A stretch of 14,670 bases of DNA from positions 1-14,670 of the forward strand of contig VGGT01000017.1 in assembly GCA_016868485.1 (NCBI GenBank), given 5' to 3'. This document shows, piece after piece, positions 13,429-14,670 of the stretch (within the stretch, counting starts at the first letter, position 1; each line of letters opens with the position of its first letter). The position numbers and the translations under genes are program-made. The notes under the pieces are model-generated. The model had not been told where the DNA came from, ran no database searches, and saw nothing but the letters and a program-made list of their open reading frames with translations. This stretch comes from Bacteroidota bacterium. Its GTDB lineage: Bacteria; Bacteroidota; Bacteroidia; UBA7662.

Positions 13429-14670
13429 CGTGGACGACCAGATGTTGTTGGTCTAGTTCCGCTGTATGAAGGTGTGGATGGACGAGAATATCCCGAAGAA
13501 CTGCTTCTTGATGGGGTTGAAAGCGAATTCGATCCCGAAGAACTGCTTCTTGATGGAGATGAAGGCGAATACGATCCCGACGAACTGCTTCTTGATGGAG
13601 ATGAAGGCGAATTCGATCCCGAGGAACGGCTTCTTGATGGAGATGAAGGCGAATACGATCCGGAAGAGCGTGGAGCAGAATACGACCGGGTCGGCGTGCT
13701 TGATCCGAACGAGCTGTTTGTACGTGACGGTGCACTGGGTGTAGAAGTTCGTGGGGTATTCGCACCCGATGAACCGCTAGAACCCGAGCGGGAAGGGGTA
13801 TATGAACGTGGTGTGTTTGTTCCCGAGGAGCCAGAGCGAGATGGTGAATAGGAAGGTGGGGTGTACGTACTGGATGAACCGCTGCGAGAAGGCGTATAGG
13901 AACGTGGGGTGTAAGAACCTACTGAACCCGACCGAGACGGGTTTGACTCAAAATCCTCTGGTCGGCCCGTACCAGGAGTGGCGTATGGGTATCGAATATC
14001 GGCTGATTTCGTGCGATCAGTTGAGCGAAGTGTTCTTGAAACTCCCGCTCTCATCGTATTGCGATCACCCGAAGCACCACGATCCATAGATTGCGTGCCC
14101 ACCATTCGACGCGTTTGGCCGGAACCGTTACGGGTTGCCGCAACGGTTGATTGGCTCGAACGAACGCGTGAGGACAATGTCTGACTTTCTGCCCTCGATA
14201 ATTGACCCGAAAAACCATTGCCCGCCATGGCATTCGGTACACGCGCAGGAGCCCTTGATTTGCCTCTTTGAACAAAACCAGGCAAAGAAGATCCAGGCAG
14301 GCTTGTTCGGGTAGGTGACGGCTTGAGTGCGGGTGTCGCAGAAACCCAGATGCCGGATCCACCATGATTCCAACCATTCCAACCATTGTTCCATCCGTTG
14401 TTCCAACCCCAATAAGAATTCATCCCCCAATTGTTGCACCAAGGACTGTTCCACGTGTTCCATCCCCAGGGATCATACATCCCCCAGCCTGAACCACCAT
14501 AAAGCCATGGGTCATAGCCCCACGGACGATTGAAGCCATAAGGTGACCCCCAACCCATGGAAAATCCAGGATTCATGCCCCAATAAGGAGGCAAAAAAGG
14601 ATTATAGAGCATATAACTTCTGCAGCCATAAAAACCACCCATTCCATAATTCCAACTGGGATTGCTCCAC
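13425..14670 (-). CDS. Low-complexity envelope protein: Trp/Asn/Gly-rich then Ser/Arg/Pro-rich, N-terminus cut by window edge
   Basis: The frame is open to the right edge; codons before the ATG at 14642 continue the same W-N-P-S pattern, so that ATG is probably internal and the true N-terminus, perhaps with a signal peptide, lies outside. Numbering from 14642, residues 1-100 are dominated by Trp (16), Gly, Asn, Tyr and Pro. Residues about 100-230 are a basic, polar linker. Residues about 235-290 hold four 16-residue repeats (PSRSGSS type with SYTP), and about 326-385 five 14-residue repeats (SGS[NY]SPSSPSRSSS). Acidic residues are almost absent after about 235, so the tail is strongly basic and surely disordered. 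No family is recognised. ATGA coupling to the downstream FadL-like barrel suggests a joint envelope role. Dense repeats make slippage or assembly error possible. Confidence 0.75.
   Translation of the reverse strand, partial: WSNPSWNYGMGGFYGCRSYMLYNPFLPPYWGMNPGFSMGWGSPYGFNRPWGYDPWLYGGSGWGMYDPWGWNTWNSPWCNNWGMNSYWGWNNGWNNGWNGWNHGGSGIWVSATPALKPSPTRTSLPGSSLPGFVQRGKSRAPARVPNAMAGNGFSGQLSRAESQTLSSRVRSSQSTVAATRNGSGQTRRMVGTQSMDRGASGDRNTMRAGVSRTLRSTDRTKSADIRYPYATPGTGRPEDFESNPSRSGSVGSYTPRSYTPSRSGSSSTYTPPSYSPSRSGSSGTNTPRSYTPSRSGSSGSSGANTPRTSTPSAPSRTNSSFGSSTPTRSYSAPRSSGSYSPSSPSRSRSSGSNSPSSPSRSSSSGSYSPSSPSRSSSSGSNSLSTPSRSSSSGYSRPSTPSYSGTRPTTSGRPR
13488..13667 (-). repeat. 42-bp tandem repeat array (14-residue Ser-rich units)
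   Basis: Units of 42 bases follow one another; four clean copies lie at 13495-13536, 13537-13578, 13579-13620 and 13621-13662, with degenerate copies at both flanks. Neighbouring copies differ at only a few positions, so the expansion is recent. An A/T difference alternates copy by copy, giving Asn, Tyr, Asn, Tyr at one residue, which points to an 84-base duplicating unit. Confidence 0.88.
13773..13940 (-). repeat. 48-bp tandem repeat array (16-residue SRSGSS units)
   Basis: In the encoded protein the Gly of SRSG recurs at residues 239, 255, 271 and 287 (counting from the ATG at 14642), a period of 16 residues or 48 bases. The copies are more diverged than those of the neighbouring 42-base array. 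The boundaries are approximate. Confidence 0.7.

Noticed and set aside
13414..13851. Plus-strand open frame with acidic repeats (EELLLDGDEGE type)
   Set aside because: It is the complement of the 42-bp repeats in the Ser-rich gene. A repeat length divisible by three without stops keeps several frames open at once. The minus frame has the ATGA link to the barrel gene and continues the Trp-rich part.
1..14670. Defence system, prophage, transposon, CRISPR or tRNA
   Set aside because: I found no transposase, integrase, phage or Cas-like protein, no spaced direct repeats, and no gap large enough outside the AT-rich sucD leader to hold a tRNA.

Overview
The window reads as ordinary chromosomal DNA of a Bacteroidota bacterium, probably from the Flavobacteriia or a neighbouring class. 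It has moderate GC, tightly packed genes with almost no intergenic DNA, and repeated TAnnTTTG elements upstream of genes, which is the -7 box of the Bacteroidota primary sigma factor. The protein types also fit: a second LpxD-like acyltransferase, an etfBA / bifunctional nuclease / CNT transporter block, and a FadL-like outer membrane protein. I see no tRNA, rRNA, insertion sequence, phage gene, CRISPR array or defence island. No gap between genes exceeds about 125 bases.

Layout from left to right. A minus-strand pair, gcvT followed by comB (cut by the left edge), is joined by a TGATG stop/start overlap. Divergent from it, a plus-strand lpxD-like gene meets a minus-strand group head-on: a short-chain dehydrogenase, phoU, a secreted protein of six 20-residue repeats, and rnhB. 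Divergent from the dehydrogenase is the plus-strand pair mlaE-mlaF (lipid ABC transporter core without an adjacent MlaD), then sucD. sucD converges on a minus-strand block with gene order etfB, etfA, bifunctional nuclease, nupC. A small TPR gene diverges from etfB and converges on a FadL-like outer membrane protein. That protein is coupled by ATGA to an upstream low-complexity protein cut by the right edge.

Most genes are housekeeping: one-carbon metabolism (gcvT), lipid A or acyl-sugar synthesis (lpxD), RNA/DNA hybrid removal (rnhB), envelope lipid transport (mlaEF), TCA cycle (sucD), electron transfer from acyl-CoA oxidation (etfBA) and nucleoside uptake (nupC). The parts worth a second look are the six-repeat secreted protein, the two-part Trp/Asn/Gly then Ser/Arg/Pro protein with two separate tandem-repeat arrays, and a promoter pattern in which a TAnnTTTG-like box lies exactly four bases before the start codon of three genes, suggesting leaderless transcripts. 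I did not find a convincing new multi-gene system.
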